Assembly: GCF_018991925.1 (NCBI RefSeq)
Contig: NW_024724368.1
Location: 3,128,742 to 3,192,741 of the forward strand
DNA from: Homarus americanus
Lineage: Eukaryota > Arthropoda > Malacostraca > Decapoda > Nephropidae
Direction of reading: 5' to 3'
Length of the DNA stretch: 64,000 nucleotides
Under the pieces are notes generated by a model. It saw nothing but the letters and a program-made list of their open reading frames with translations. It did no database searches and was not told where the DNA came from. Shown here one piece after another: positions 25,524 through 39,400 of this stretch; the first letter of the stretch is position 1, and each line of letters starts with the position of its first letter. The position numbers and the translations under genes are program-made.

Positions 25524-28475
25524 TCACTTCTCACTACCGGTACATGAATTTTCAGAATTTACCTTATCAATACTCATCAGACTGGGTGTCCGTGGTGTTA
25601 TTGTCTTAACCATGGGATGACAAACACCAATATTATTGATTATATGTTCTAAAGTCCAGTGTTTACGAAGCAGTGCATGGTCAAGCGTCCACGGTCCATG
25701 GCGGATACAACGCATCTGTGTACATACTGCTGAGGTTTTGAGTTTAAGCCCAATATCGTGAACCAGAATTTTAAGAAAAACACCAGTTTCATTGATGCAC
25801 GCAACCTCTGAAAAAAAGAAGACTGTCTAAGGTCTCAAGAATGCTATCTTATTATGGTACTTATACACACAATGTATATAATGTTTTTTTAGCATCCATG
25901 CTAATTTTCACCGCGTGGATCCGAGTAGGAGTCATTAAATCTATCACTGAACTACTTTACAAGTTCCACAACCCACCTACTGTCTAACTTTACTCTTAAC
26001 AAGTTAGTGTGATGGTTGTAAAGGTAAGTCTCACTGCCTGGTTATGACAGGATGATATAAAGCAATTAAACTAAAGTATTAGTTCCATCCAGAAATGTCA
26101 AGAGGTCTAATTTGGGTTTTCAATTCATACATTTGGTTGGTAATGATAAATATATGTAGACTTACCAAGTATAAAATCAGGTGGATTGAAGTCAACAATA
26201 CTAAGACCATATATCATAGGCGGTGACTTACTGCCCGGTCTTACCAGTCCATCGGAGGACAGAGCATCGTAGGCCGCCTGTCATTCCAAATGTAAAGGAA
26301 AAAGTAAACAGTACAAATGTGCACAATATAGTAAATAAAATTCATAATTCATTAACTCTTTATAATATCTTTTGTTAGTGAATTAATGCATTCTGGTAGA
26401 TAACAATATCCCTCAGGTGAGTAATACAAAACATAACCTGCACAGCCATAAAATTCAATCTCAAAATCAATCTTTCATTCATAGGCAAAGAAGAACTTTT
26501 CAAACCTGACCTGTGACTGGGGATCTAGACCCAGGAAGTTAACTGCACTTTGCTGATGGGATGATTGGATGGTCATGAGTGCCCTCAGCAACTTGCCCCT
26601 CGTCACATGAGTATATCTCGACTTCTCTACCACCTACACATACAAATGGAGACAAAATAAGTGGTGCACAATTTTACTCTGAACTAGTTGTTAAAAAAAA
26701 TAATTCAAAATGAGAATCATCTTTCTTTACACTTCTAGTTATCAATCTGTTTTCACAATAAAGTATTGAGGTATTGGGTTTATATTTTTCCCCAAAACAA
26801 AATGGAATAACGTAAACAATTCATAATAACTTTAACTCACCTTGCCATCATGAAAATGCGTGTCAGTGGATCGTCCAAACTGACCAGAAACTGTATACGT
26901 TCGAATTAATCTTCCATCTCTCACAACGTGAGTTCCTTTATTGCCAGAGTTGAGCCCAAGTACACATACACCTGCAGATCAAATCAATTTGTCAATTTTG
27001 TTTCATCTTACAACAAATAGTATGAAAATCAGGTGGACAGTATCAAATAAACATTTCTCACCCTACCTTCCTCTGATAGCCTTATTAGTACATTCTCTTC
27101 ATAAGGAAATAGAGCAGAACTGGTGTTAAAGAAGTTGGTTCTAGGTATACAAAAGCAGGTTGAGGAGCCAAGAAAGACGTTAAGCAGTGAATTTATTGGT
27201 AAGAGAGAAAAATTAATCACTGTAGGTTAACAAAAGTACAGTACATAGGAAAGAAAGAATTAATGGATATATGAGAGACAATATGCACCTCAAAGAAATA
27301 TTTTGAAGAGCAAAAAATTTCCTAATGATGGAAAAGAGGCAACAATTTGATGTTGGAGGATAGAGAGAGGCAAAGGAAAATCAAAGCATGATAAAAAAAA
27401 TTCCTGTATCTTGTTAACAGCAACACCTCATGTAGGGAATTTTACACCAATTCTGCATTAGGCACCGTCACATTGCAAACCTAGCAGTGTGAACTGTTCT
27501 GTATATAGAAACCACTACTTGCTCAAGTTCTCCTAAAGTTACTCTACCACCACCATATAACCAGACGACATCACGTTTTAATGTGTAAGCTTAAATTTCC
27601 AACATTTTCCTGGAATACTGTTACCAATCGCCATATTGTAAACCTCACTCTTGAATTGAATTGGCATGACTCTCCCTTTAGGTGTTGGTCAGTGGGCTAC
27701 ACAGGTGCCATCTGTTAGTGAAGGACAATCACTCATGAGTGAAGTTTCTGTCCTTCTCCAATTAATAAAAAAGGGAACTTGAAAAGATCAATCCACTTTC
27801 TTTTACCTGAAATATTTTTATCCACATGAAGAGCCCAAGACAGTTTGATGTCTTGTGGTTGATACCTTGGGCCAAGTACCAGTGGATCGTCAGCAAAGTT
27901 CCTCTTCTTTCTAACCACCAGACTCTCACCAACACTACCTGTGCACAGTAGGGTATCAAATCACTTTTTGTTAATTATTGTACTGTAAAAACAAACATAT
28001 CTACTCAGCCACGCCAGCTCCAACCCCTTAACTCTGGGAGGAAGGTACAAGTGTGGTATAAACAAATTGTTCACCCCTGAACATAAAATGCGATGCCATG
28101 ATCAATCACTAATTTATAGTCAGGGGCTTAAGAAAATGGTCATGTATGTAAAAGGCAGACAAGACCTGAGAGGTGTTGGAAGTTGATCATTTACCAGTAA
28201 TTAACATACCGGTAACAGCTTTAAGTTCATTTCCATTACTGGGTATTATTATTTTCAACATAACCTAATATAGTACTTAAACAATATATTTACAAACCTT
28301 CAATAGATACAAATGGAGTTGCTGGTCGAGGTTTTAACACACTCAGGTCCCGGCAGAGGTTACTTATTACAACACGCCTCAGAAAGCCAATTGTCATGTC
28401 TGCCGGCTTGTATACACAAAACACACCCCGAAGCACATTCCATGCTTCTGGAGCATAATGAACAAGCTTTGTCAT
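25524..28475 (-). CDS. TRUB2: Mitochondrial mRNA pseudouridine synthase TRUB2, 6 exons, 319 aa
   Basis: Exons in coding order: 28475-28298, 27938-27807, 26971-26841, 26633-26511, 26277-26166, 25807-25524. All introns are GT-AG and in phase. An in-frame TAA two codons before the ATG fixes the start. The length is close to human TRUB2 (331 aa). TruB-family landmarks: GVFCVYKPADMT (residues 17-28); the catalytic-aspartate motif LHVDKNISGVCVLGL, with Asp99 matching the RLDAQASG motif of human TRUB2; a motif-II-type segment TYTVSGQFGRSTDTHFHDGK; and LVHDIGLKLKTSAVCTQMR followed by GPWTLDHALLR near the C terminus. Vertebrate TRUB2 pseudouridylates mitochondrial mRNAs and acts in mitochondrial RNA granules. 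The serine-rich tail after residue 300 is poorly conserved. The gene is convergent with ECHDC3 and downstream of C15orf61 on the same strand. Confidence 0.96.
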
Positions 28476-28759
28476 GCTTTAAAATATATTTCTGCAGATT
28501 TAACGAGCAATTAAAACTTGGCTTCACTTGTTTTGTTTATGTGAAAAATTGTTTTGACCTTGGAACATTTTAAAAAAGAAGGTCCTTTTACTTAAGTGTT
28601 AAAGGAAGTATTACTGACTTACGTATACTGTATATCAGATTTCCAACCATATTGTTGTAATATACAGTACTGTATATTTCAGTACAGATGAATTTGCAAT
28701 TTCAGCAAATAAATATCCAGTTCATTATTTATCACAAAACAACATAAAGTCACCACTAA
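28476..28759 (-). promoter_or_regulatory. TRUB2-C15orf61 intergenic region
   Basis: Only 284 bases separate the C15orf61 stop from the TRUB2 ATG, so C15orf61 polyadenylation and TRUB2 initiation must share this interval. The closest poly(A)-like hexamer for C15orf61 is the variant GATAAA (minus, 28728-28733). A TACAGTACTGTA palindrome lies at 28663-28674. Confidence 0.4.
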
Positions 28760-30506
<1,747 letters not shown>

Positions 30507-30514
30507 GGGATCCA

Positions 30515-31749
30515 CTGTAAGATAAATGTTTTTGTTAGCATTTACAGGACAAAACAAGTGGCCCAAAAGAGCCCATATTGCTCAGCAGAAACATGAAATA
30601 TCTGAGAGGAGAAAGTACAGTGTATATCTGCAGAAATCAAACCACTGTACAAATTGTAATTACCATACCTACATCGTACATGTTAAACTGGTAACACAAC
30701 ACATGAGGGATTGGTCATGAAATTCGATTTTAACTTTTAAAGACACTTGGTTTGACAAGTACCTGCAAGCAGCATCACTTTATCCTCCAACAACTGATAA
30801 TCAAGGTAAGGTTAGGTTTGGTCTTCTCCACGATTTCTCTCTACTTCAAAGCCCTGCCCACTTTGTGCAATCAAAATTGTTGGTCATATTTCCATAACAG
30901 ACCATCTTCGACGAAAATGAATATCAGATTTGATTGAAACACCATGAAAAACACTAGAAAAATCTAGTTAAGGCTAATTTTGTTAGTACTGTAGTTTCCG
31001 TGGTTGCCACTCTTCTTTACAGTCCCTTGCCATTCTGAAATATATTGAAACTTCCCTCATTTTTTTCATGAATCAATAAATATAACAATCAAAAACATTT
31101 TGTGATCTGAAAAGGATCAATTTGAGAACTTCGTTATATTTTCAGCTGTGCCTTGGTCACCTTGGAAAGAACGAGAACCACATTGTATACAAGTATCACT
31201 ATAGTACTTTATGTGTTATCCTTGGTAAATGTCTAAACAGTATATGTAAGCTTGTATTATATAAATCTTGACTAAATATTAAAGTCAAATCAAAACACAA
31301 CTTACACTACCACACGAGCCACCACTCTGGGTCACTACATCATTCACTCCAATGTGATATGTATTCGAATATATTCTCAACGAAGGTGTTTGTTTGGCTT
31401 TATCATAATTATTATTAGTCATATTGCATATTTTTTATTTTTTAGAATTATTTAATAAAAATTATCAAATAAAAACTAAATATTGGTATGTAAAATGTTG
31501 TCTTAATATATTTGGTCGAGTCTCAGATGATAACCGACGTAAACAATAACACAGGACAGAGGAGGGTGGTTGCTGCTAAGATGAACAACAAATCCTCTCC
31601 CATACACACAAGAAGTATATATAGAACTGATAAATGACAATGAAGATAGATCCATGTTAGCAAGGAATCTAGGAGTTACTCAATCTTACAGACCTCTTTT
31701 GGTATGTAATTTTTTTCATATTAATACAGCCTCCTGGAGAAGTCCAATT
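30515..31749. promoter_or_regulatory. Divergent promoter interval, C15orf61 / C15orf40
   Basis: The 1.2 kb between the head-to-head genes. It should contain the C15orf61 5' UTR exon and promoter and the C15orf40 5' UTR. No convincing TATA box was seen. A short upstream open frame (ATG at 31581, 18 codons) precedes the C15orf40 start. Confidence 0.5.
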
Positions 31750-33789
31750 ATGGGAAAGAAGAAAACGAAAGGAAATGACCCCAAGGAAAAGGTTCGTAAT
31801 ATTTTTTTTTTGTGATGTGAGTTTTGTAATTTATTATATGTGGCTCTCTGTTAGTAAGAGTATGTAAGCTTATGTAATTTTTTAAATATTTATACTGAAT
31901 GATGTTTTCAGTTGTAGCATGGGATTTATATAGGTCTTGTGTACAGTATACCGTATGTAATGTCTTCATTCAGTCTTCCGTAATTAAACTTTTGCCACCC
32001 TTCTCCATCGTGTAATATACTATAAAACAGCCGTGTATGAGGCAGACAGTTCTCAGGATGTAAAAAGTTGATTTTATTATTATTTTTATCTCTAATACAG
32101 TGAACTATATGGCTATTACCCTACAGTCTTTGTGAGTATTTATTATTAAATTATGGAGTAGCATAAATGACTAAGGCCAAGAACAGTAAGGGAGGGAAGT
32201 GGCGGCAGCCTCCTGATGCACGAGTTAGACAACTAATGTATTGGCAGTGAATGAAGGAAGAGACTATTTACTCTTGATTTAGACTGCTGTAATGTAAACT
32301 GTAGTGGGAAAAGTTATGCATGCATAAATAATAAAGAGCATTATTTTATATATTATTCTCTATACATTATTTCAGGCAGCAGCTGGATCAAGTGAAGCTG
32401 GCAAAGTAGAAGGCCCTATTACTTGTAACAAATCTGGTAATGTTGTTATACGGATCTTGGCTAAACCAGGAGCCAAGGATAATGGAATTACTGGTAAGTG
32501 TAGAATACAGTATTGTATTATGATTAGATATTGTAACTTGGTGTATTTCACATACTTTACATCAGGAGTTTTTAATACAAAAAGCTGGTAGGAGTTTCAC
32601 TAATAATACAGAAAAATCACAGTCAAATACATAAGTAAATGTTTTAAGTATTCCTGTTGGGTCATTAGTACCTGGAGATGTGAAGACGGATGCTCTAATG
32701 GTGGTGGCTGTCATTACAGATAGTTTTATAGTATTGACATAATTTTTCGGGCCAGCTCTTGGTGGCTCACAACGTTGGAATAATTGTACAGTAACATATA
32801 CTATCTTTTCACAGACGTAAGCCCTGAGGGTGTAGGAGTTCAGATTGCTGCACCACCCACAGATGGAGAAGCCAATGCAGAGTTAGTGAAGTTTTTAGCT
32901 TCTTCAATTGGAGTTCGCAAGAGTGACGTAAGCTTAGAAAGGGTGAGTTATTTTTTTTAAATAAATAGCTCAGGGAGAGTACGGACAGGTGACTTATCAA
33001 ATCTTTTCTTCTTGTGTGTTGCCAAAGACTGAATATATTTTAAACAGGTTGATTTAAATTGATAGAAGTTATACATCTCTGCAATATTGAGTTTAAATCA
33101 TATGAGTTTACTTTTAACCCCTTTTGTATGGGGGATCTCTCAGTAATGAATAAAATCTGGTTAGCCAAATAAAATATTAAAAGTGGCATCCCATAGTGAA
33201 GGGGTTAAAGAAGTACCTACAGATTACAGTGTGTCTGTGATGAAGAAACAGATGGTAATGGTACCATAAAATCTGATTTTACTTATTATTATTATAGGTT
33301 ATAAAGACAAAAAAAATATGTGTATGTGTTTATGTACAGAATGTACTGTATGTGTTTATGTACAGAATGTACTGTATGTGTAGTATAATACAGCACATGT
33401 ACTGTAAAATATCTGTTTTGGTACATCACTGTAATTAAATATTTATAAATACAAATTTATATAATTTCTCCTAATTGCATGTTTTTTTTTTTGTTTTTTT
33501 TAGGATCCATCTGTGACATACAGTAAATAGAAGACTCACTGTACCTTAAATTCTTTGATTCTCACATTTTTTCTTAATAGCTTATCAAATAATTTAAATT
33601 GAAGGCTCATATACTGTACAGGTATAATTATATATTTTGTTGCTTTCTGTTAATAACCTTAAATTTATTCACTAACCACTAATATTTTTCTCCCCACAGG
33701 GATCGCGCTCAAGACAGAAAACCGTAACAGTGAGCGGCACAACTGTAGATGATGTTGACAAGATTCTGAGAGGTTTATGTCCGAAATAA
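31750..33789 (+). CDS. C15orf40: UPF0235 / DUF167 protein, C15orf40 homologue, 4 exons, 125 aa
   Basis: Exons: 31750-31791, 32376-32493, 32815-32942, 33700-33789, with GT-AG introns in phase and a TAA stop. The length equals the human 126-aa isoform. After a lysine-rich start ([14 protein letters not shown]) comes the DUF167 domain: [20 protein letters not shown] (about residues 34-53), [21 protein letters not shown] with the family-defining [27 protein letters not shown], and a final helix ([14 protein letters not shown]). DUF167 proteins (bacterial YggU family) are small alpha/beta folds of unknown function; the vertebrate protein is reported or predicted mitochondrial. A possible alternative terminal exon lies at 33504. 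The gene is divergent from C15orf61. Confidence 0.96.
33115..33206 (+). repeat. Dispersed repeat copy in C15orf40 intron 3
   Basis: Shares AAATAAAATATTAAAAGTGG and the flanking CATAG...AAGGGGTTA with the cluster at 24.63-24.87 kb. Confidence 0.65.
33325..33385 (+). repeat. 26-bp tandem duplication
   Basis: Two adjacent near-identical units containing GTTTATGTACAGAATGTACT, inside C15orf40 intron 3. Confidence 0.85.
33504..33530 (+). other. Possible alternative last exon of C15orf40
   Basis: A long T-rich tract ends in TTTTTTTTAG at 33503. Spliced from the exon-3 donor (phase 0) it would give LER followed by DPSVTYSK and TAG, removing the conserved final part of the DUF167 domain. Only the strong acceptor and clean frame support it. 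Confidence 0.25.
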
Positions 33790-33849
33790 GATGATATGAT
33801 TATGTCCTAAGGAAGATGATATACAGTACTGTTTTATTCTGTCTGCTAC

Positions 33850-33855
33850 ATTAAA
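33850..33855 (+). terminator. C15orf40 polyadenylation signal candidate
   Basis: ATTAAA 60 bases after the stop codon; no AATAAA is closer. Confidence 0.4.
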
Positions 33856-34356
33856 CTTATCTGATTTTTTTAGTACTGTACTTTGTGACCAGTACGATCC
33901 TTTATGTCTGTATCCAAGATTACTCTCACAATCTTGTTTTGAATATTATATGGGTTCGCTTTAATTTTTTTTAAAGCAAAACATCATGGTGAACAGGAAC
34001 AATTGAAATTATGTCTGATAGCTGGGTATATGGGTTTTTAAGTCTCAGTTGACACATATTCAGCCTTCCCATGTAGAAATTTTACCCTGATATTGTATTA
34101 CGTTTTATATTTGTTACTGATGATTCTCGTGATTGAAGAGTCTTATGGTAGGCCTAGATATTTCAGTAAAGTTACAGCTGAAATAGACTTATAATCATAT
34201 GAATGTAAAGGTTGTAACTCTCTCTAGTCATCTTTTGTATCCAAATAATATTGTTTTAATGTTGCAAGATGCCAGGAAAGTTTGTTATCAGTCAACCTAT
34301 TAGCTTCTTTATATCTTTACCTGAGAGGAAAAGTCACTGTCATCATCATGCAATAG

Positions 34357-34608
34357 TTGATATTTTATGATGGTGGCAGTGACAGAGATGAAGAAATAGA
34401 GCTCTCCAGTGTAACATCTTTGTGGACAACACAAGAATTAGCCAAGGTATTGACACCCAAGATATATACTGTACAAGACCTGCAGTGGGACTTGAATGAA
34501 ATCTACAGTTGGGCCAAAATTAACACCAAATTCAATGAGGATAAATATTACTGTGTGGGAAAACAAACTGGAGGAAAAGACCATAAAACTAGTGAAGTGA
34601 ATGTCTAA
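34357..34608 (+). mobile_element. Non-LTR retrotransposon reverse-transcriptase fragment
   Basis: An 83-codon open frame with VQDLQWDLNEIYSWAKINTK followed by a KFNEDKYYCV-type stretch. This matches the LQxDLxxLxxWAxxNxMxFNxxK segment that follows the YADD box in LINE polymerases. The catalytic box itself is not preserved in frame and the frame ends shortly after, so this is a short dead fragment, opposite in orientation to the one at 15.2 kb. Confidence 0.7.
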
Positions 34609-36360
34609 AAGTTTTTTATTTACCTTCGTGATGAGAGAACCAGGTCATCTGCTGCTGATATGAAAAATAGTCTTATTGAAGATGGAGTATGTTTCCCAAT
34701 TATGTATTTAACACATTAGGTAATAATGAAGAACTTGAACAAATGCTGCCCTCCCTCCTGATTACCTCACACCAGATTTGAATTAAGAAGATAGACAACA
34801 TGATCTAAGCACATATTACGACTGTAGGCTAAATATTGCGTTAAACACTTCCATAAATGTAAACATACCTACACATACAAACTTGCAGCAACTCCAGACC
34901 ACGCACGAAAGTTACAATTAGATTCGTGGACAACATTACCCCAAACACTTAACTTTGCATCAGGACTGAGGTAAAATGTGCTCAAGTTACTACACATGGG
35001 TTAGGTCGCTACCGTGACAAGACCAGTTATTTGACTGCTGGAGCTGCTTTGCTTTCACACACACACACTCTCTCTCTCTCTCTCTACTCATTTACTCAAT
35101 CACAACAATCTTACATTTACCCCCACTGCTCACAACACAACTCGAGCTCACACACAATACAACTTCACACCCACTCACAACACATCACACACCACCCACA
35201 ACACATTAACATACTGCAAGACGTATAAACAGTATTAGTGCAGCAGTGATAAACCCCTTAGATGACCTCTTACATCACACCTTCCCGCTATTCCAAGTAT
35301 TCGAGACACTTTACCAACAACACTTCCTCCACACCCCACGCCCTGCTCATACGAGGGACACTGACCATATAGACAAATACATTTAACACCGCGATACTCA
35401 TATGGTCATAATAATAGGGAAATGTTGACAGAAGTGCCCGTCAAAACCCGCTAACTGCCAATACAAGTAAAACGTAAAATCACCACCGAAATAGACAGAA
35501 CACTGGACCAATTGTACTGAACAATAACCAAAGCCACGAACAAACATTCCAACTTATTTGTACTGTATATGTTTACCGTGCTTCCCCTACAGTTAACTAA
35601 CCAATAATAAAAATGTCAGGCAGATCAGATCGAACAACCTTCACTACACTTTACAAACACAGTACCTATAAAATTTCTATGTAATTGATAACTTTATGAC
35701 CTCGAGTAACTATTGTTTCTCACATTAAGGTTTGTGTGCCCCTAGTATCTTTATTCTTTTGTGCACATTGTGTGCTGATCTTAGCGTTTGCAATTCTTTA
35801 CTTTTGTGCGTTTAGTATTCTAGACTTATTCTGTCATTCAGTTATAGAGTCTTCTGCTTTTTATCTCATGTTTTTCTGCTTTATAATGGGTAAAGGGACA
35901 ACATTGGTTGTCGAGTAGTTGAGTGGCAGCATAAGCTGGCGGCTGAGTTGCCAACATTTGTTTTGATTCCTTCAGTCGGCGGGTGGCCGTGAGACAGAGA
36001 GGACGTGATTGGCACCTGATCCCCCGAGCAGGGTCACTGTGAAACGTGTTAGTGTCTTTTGACAGTGCATTATTATTGAAGTGTATGACTGTAGTGAAAA
36101 AGATTACACAATTACTCCCGCCATGTCTTGATTTTGGTGAATGACAAATGTCGATTCCAAATTTCATCAGCATTGACCATTGACAATTTTTGTCTTAGAT
36201 AAACGGACTCCTTTTTGGTTATTGTGTAGTTTTGAAATAAAAATTAGAAATATAAATTAAAACAATGATTCTAAAGTGGAGTGATAAGCATACACAATAA
36301 ATAACAGGACAGAAGTTATTAAGTTTCATACGCTGCCCAAGTTATTGTGTACACGTCAAA
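34609..36360. other. Intergenic sequence and 5' region of the 36.36-kb exon
   Basis: CA/CT-rich patches at 35058-35220. From about 35.93 to 36.06 kb the sequence is GC-richer and carries GTGATTGGC (inverted CCAAT) near 36007, a plausible promoter for the downstream signal-peptide exon. No other gene was seen. Confidence 0.35.
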
Positions 36361-36415
36361 ATGTTGACTGAACGATTATTTGTGTGGGTGACCCTACTGC
36401 TGCAGCTGCCTCATG
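36361..36415 (+). CDS. Candidate first coding exon encoding a signal peptide
   Basis: ATG at 36361 with A at -3, then MLTERLFVWVTLLLQLPHG, a textbook signal peptide: short polar n-region with one arginine, hydrophobic h-region (LFVWVTLLLQL) and small residues near the expected cleavage site. It is followed at once by a good donor (G then GTATGT) in phase 1, the phase typical of introns between a signal peptide and extracellular modules. No second exon could be identified, so the rest may lie beyond the window or after long repeat-filled introns. The protein family is unknown. Confidence 0.42.
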
Positions 36416-39400
36416 GTATGTAATGTGAGGGAAAATAATAACCCATTTACAGGTATAGTTGCTCGTGCTTATTTATCAAGAAATTGTAATGTACTGCATG
36501 TTAAAATAATCTGTAGAATCCATTTCTAAATGGTATTTGTCATTCTCCCCGGCTTCGGCGAATTGACAAAAGTCATCAATGATCCGTTTGATTTTACCAG
36601 GAACTAACTACAGCGCGATACACCGTGTATTCGTGTAGCAGTGCTCACTGGAAAATAGGCCACCGTTTGCATGATGTTTCCTAACCAAATGTGAAGTGAT
36701 AGGAATAGTAAATCCTATTCTAAAATGATTTCTAAGTGAGGAGTGTTTGAATAACTGTATATGGTCTTAATAAGCGCCTGCAAATTTATTGTTATTGTGT
36801 ATGTATTATTAAGTTATAGAACTTAATAACTTTATATAAAAAATATGGTAATGATGCAGTTGACAGCAACCTATACGCAGTGAATATAACTTGAAGTCAT
36901 CTATAGAAATATGACAGCCGTTCTACACTACAAGAATAAGGGTTGTGTGCAGAAATGGACTCAACTCATTTTGGTATATTCCTGTAACTGATGTGGATGA
37001 ATAATTTTATGGTACATTAATTTCCTAAAAATGAATCACGACAATAGTTTTCTGTACAGGCTATAACTTCCCATATATGTGGCAGACATCCGCTCCATCT
37101 CTTGACAAATTCCTTCTTCTCTCAGCCGAAGTGTATGACAACTGACACTTGTTTATTGGTGTATATGCACAACTCTTCTCCCGTAAAGACTTTTGAACCG
37201 GACGTTAGAGAGAATTCTTGACGAAAATGCGAAGCGTAGGACTCAAGGGGGGGGGGGCGGGGGTGGTGGTTCGTAAAATATAAAACTGTTCTTGGGGAGC
37301 GTCATCTTGTAGTCCATGTAGCGTGTAAGGCTGGTGATCACAGGGAGTAACTATTCAAAACCTCCCCAGTTCGCTCTGTATCATGATGACAGACGCGAAC
37401 ATTACTTTATACCACGATATGTAAAGAACGCTTGTCAGAGGCAGAAGTAATCCCGGTGTCGCGTGCAGAGATTATACCTATATGAATGTTTGAGCATGTG
37501 CAGTTCAATAAAACTAAAACTAACCTAGCCCTTTATTCTGAGGGGCAGTATCAGCACGCTTCAAGCTTTCAGTGATGTTTTGATAGAACTGCGCATGCCC
37601 AGAACATTTTTAACATGGTAGAATCTCTGCAGTACGTGACACCGGGCATTGCAGCCTCCACGAACTTCGATCTTTTTTTCACGGAAGATCAATCATGTGT
37701 TTGTTTATATTTACTGAGATTAGTAAACTGTGTTGGATTTATTAATCACAATGTTACAGGAGTTTTGCAGTTGAAATGTGCTCATGGTCGTTAACTAGAT
37801 CAGTGTCAGATAGGAGAATGGTGTTGGTGTTTTAGTCTCTTAATTCACCCTTATTTTGCCAGTGATATTATTAACTTGATAGTAGATTTGAGGTCTTTGA
37901 CTTGTGTGCGTGTGTAGTGAGGGCAGAGTCTTCGGGGATGAGTAACTAGCTTACTTTGGATATATTTGATTGTGGTGCCAATAAAAAAAAATTAATCCCC
38001 CACATTCCTCTCTTCTTTCTTGTCCACCGTTATCAGGTGACTCAAGATTTTCGTTGATATATACAGTAGTTTCTCTCACCGTTACATGATTTATATTAAA
38101 CTGTTAGTGAGACTTTTGGCCCGACACGGTTGATTAAATAGTTGTCTTTTTTCTTCATCTCGACCAGTGTATCTTCCTTAACATGGTGTGGTTGGGGGAT
38201 AATGTAGTGTGTGTGGGATCATAATTTGTCGGTCTCCAAAAGTTAGTAAAGTCACCAACTGAAAGACTATTAACGGTGTGTGTAGTATATACCGGTATAT
38301 GGTGATGTGCCAAGGTGGCTTCGTTCCGAGGATTTTTGGCAAAGTTAAAGCCTCTGTTCTGTAATAAATCACAATTTGTTTTTCTCTCAAACTGATTAGC
38401 TGATTAATGACTACCGATAAACAACCCAGAAGACGTCCATTTTAATTTTGCAGCCTTTATCCTCGTAAGAAAAGTGTATCAAAGAACACCCTAAGATGAA
38501 TCAAAGAGAGTTGGTCACCCTGACGAGGTCTGAGATTTCCTGTAAAAGAAAAAAAAATCGAATGAAATTTGCTTGGAATAAAGTCATCAATCCCTAAGCT
38601 CTGGGACACCCTGTACATGCTCTCGCTTGTATATTTGTTATTCATGTCATCGTTACTTAATATTTTCACTTACATGCCCAGTGACATTTCAATTGGAGGC
38701 TTCCGCAGTGGTTAGGACATTAGAGGGACGTTAAGATTATGAAGGTTTGTTATTTTTGAGTTAGAAGTTACAAAGAACTCTATATTTGTACATATAAGAA
38801 TGTATTAATAGTAAACGCTTATTAAGGTCCTGTATATAGGGGGTAAATAAAAGTTCCCATTTCGGCTATTTATTCAAGACTGTCAAAAGATCACACGTAA
38901 TTTCTTAGTCGAGTGACACAACCCACGAAAAAGTACACTGTTCCATGGTCTTTTTGTTGACTTGTAAAACACTCCTCTCCTGCTGTCTCAAAGGGGCGCG
39001 GCAGATCTCATTTGAGCGAGCCGCTGATTGGCTAAAGACGAGGTTTGTGGGTGTGGCTCCCGAGGTGAGGATGTGTGTGTGTGTGTGACGACGATTTTGT
39101 GCGTTTTCGTGTGAACGTATTTACGCGTATGCTTGTATATAATTGTGTTTATCAATGTTTATGTAAGATGCTATTTCGGTTATTGTATGGATGTATAGCG
39201 GTATCGTATATGAAAAAAAAACGGACAGTAGCCCCGATTATATATTAAACATGACTGGAGCCTGACCTTTGGTGCAACTTTCCTTCCTAGATTACATAAA
39301 AAATATTTGTTGGGAAATAAGTCTTGTGGTCAGGGTACACTGCCCTCCATAACAAGTTTTTATTGAAGTGCCGACATTATCACTCGGCAGGGAACGCTAT

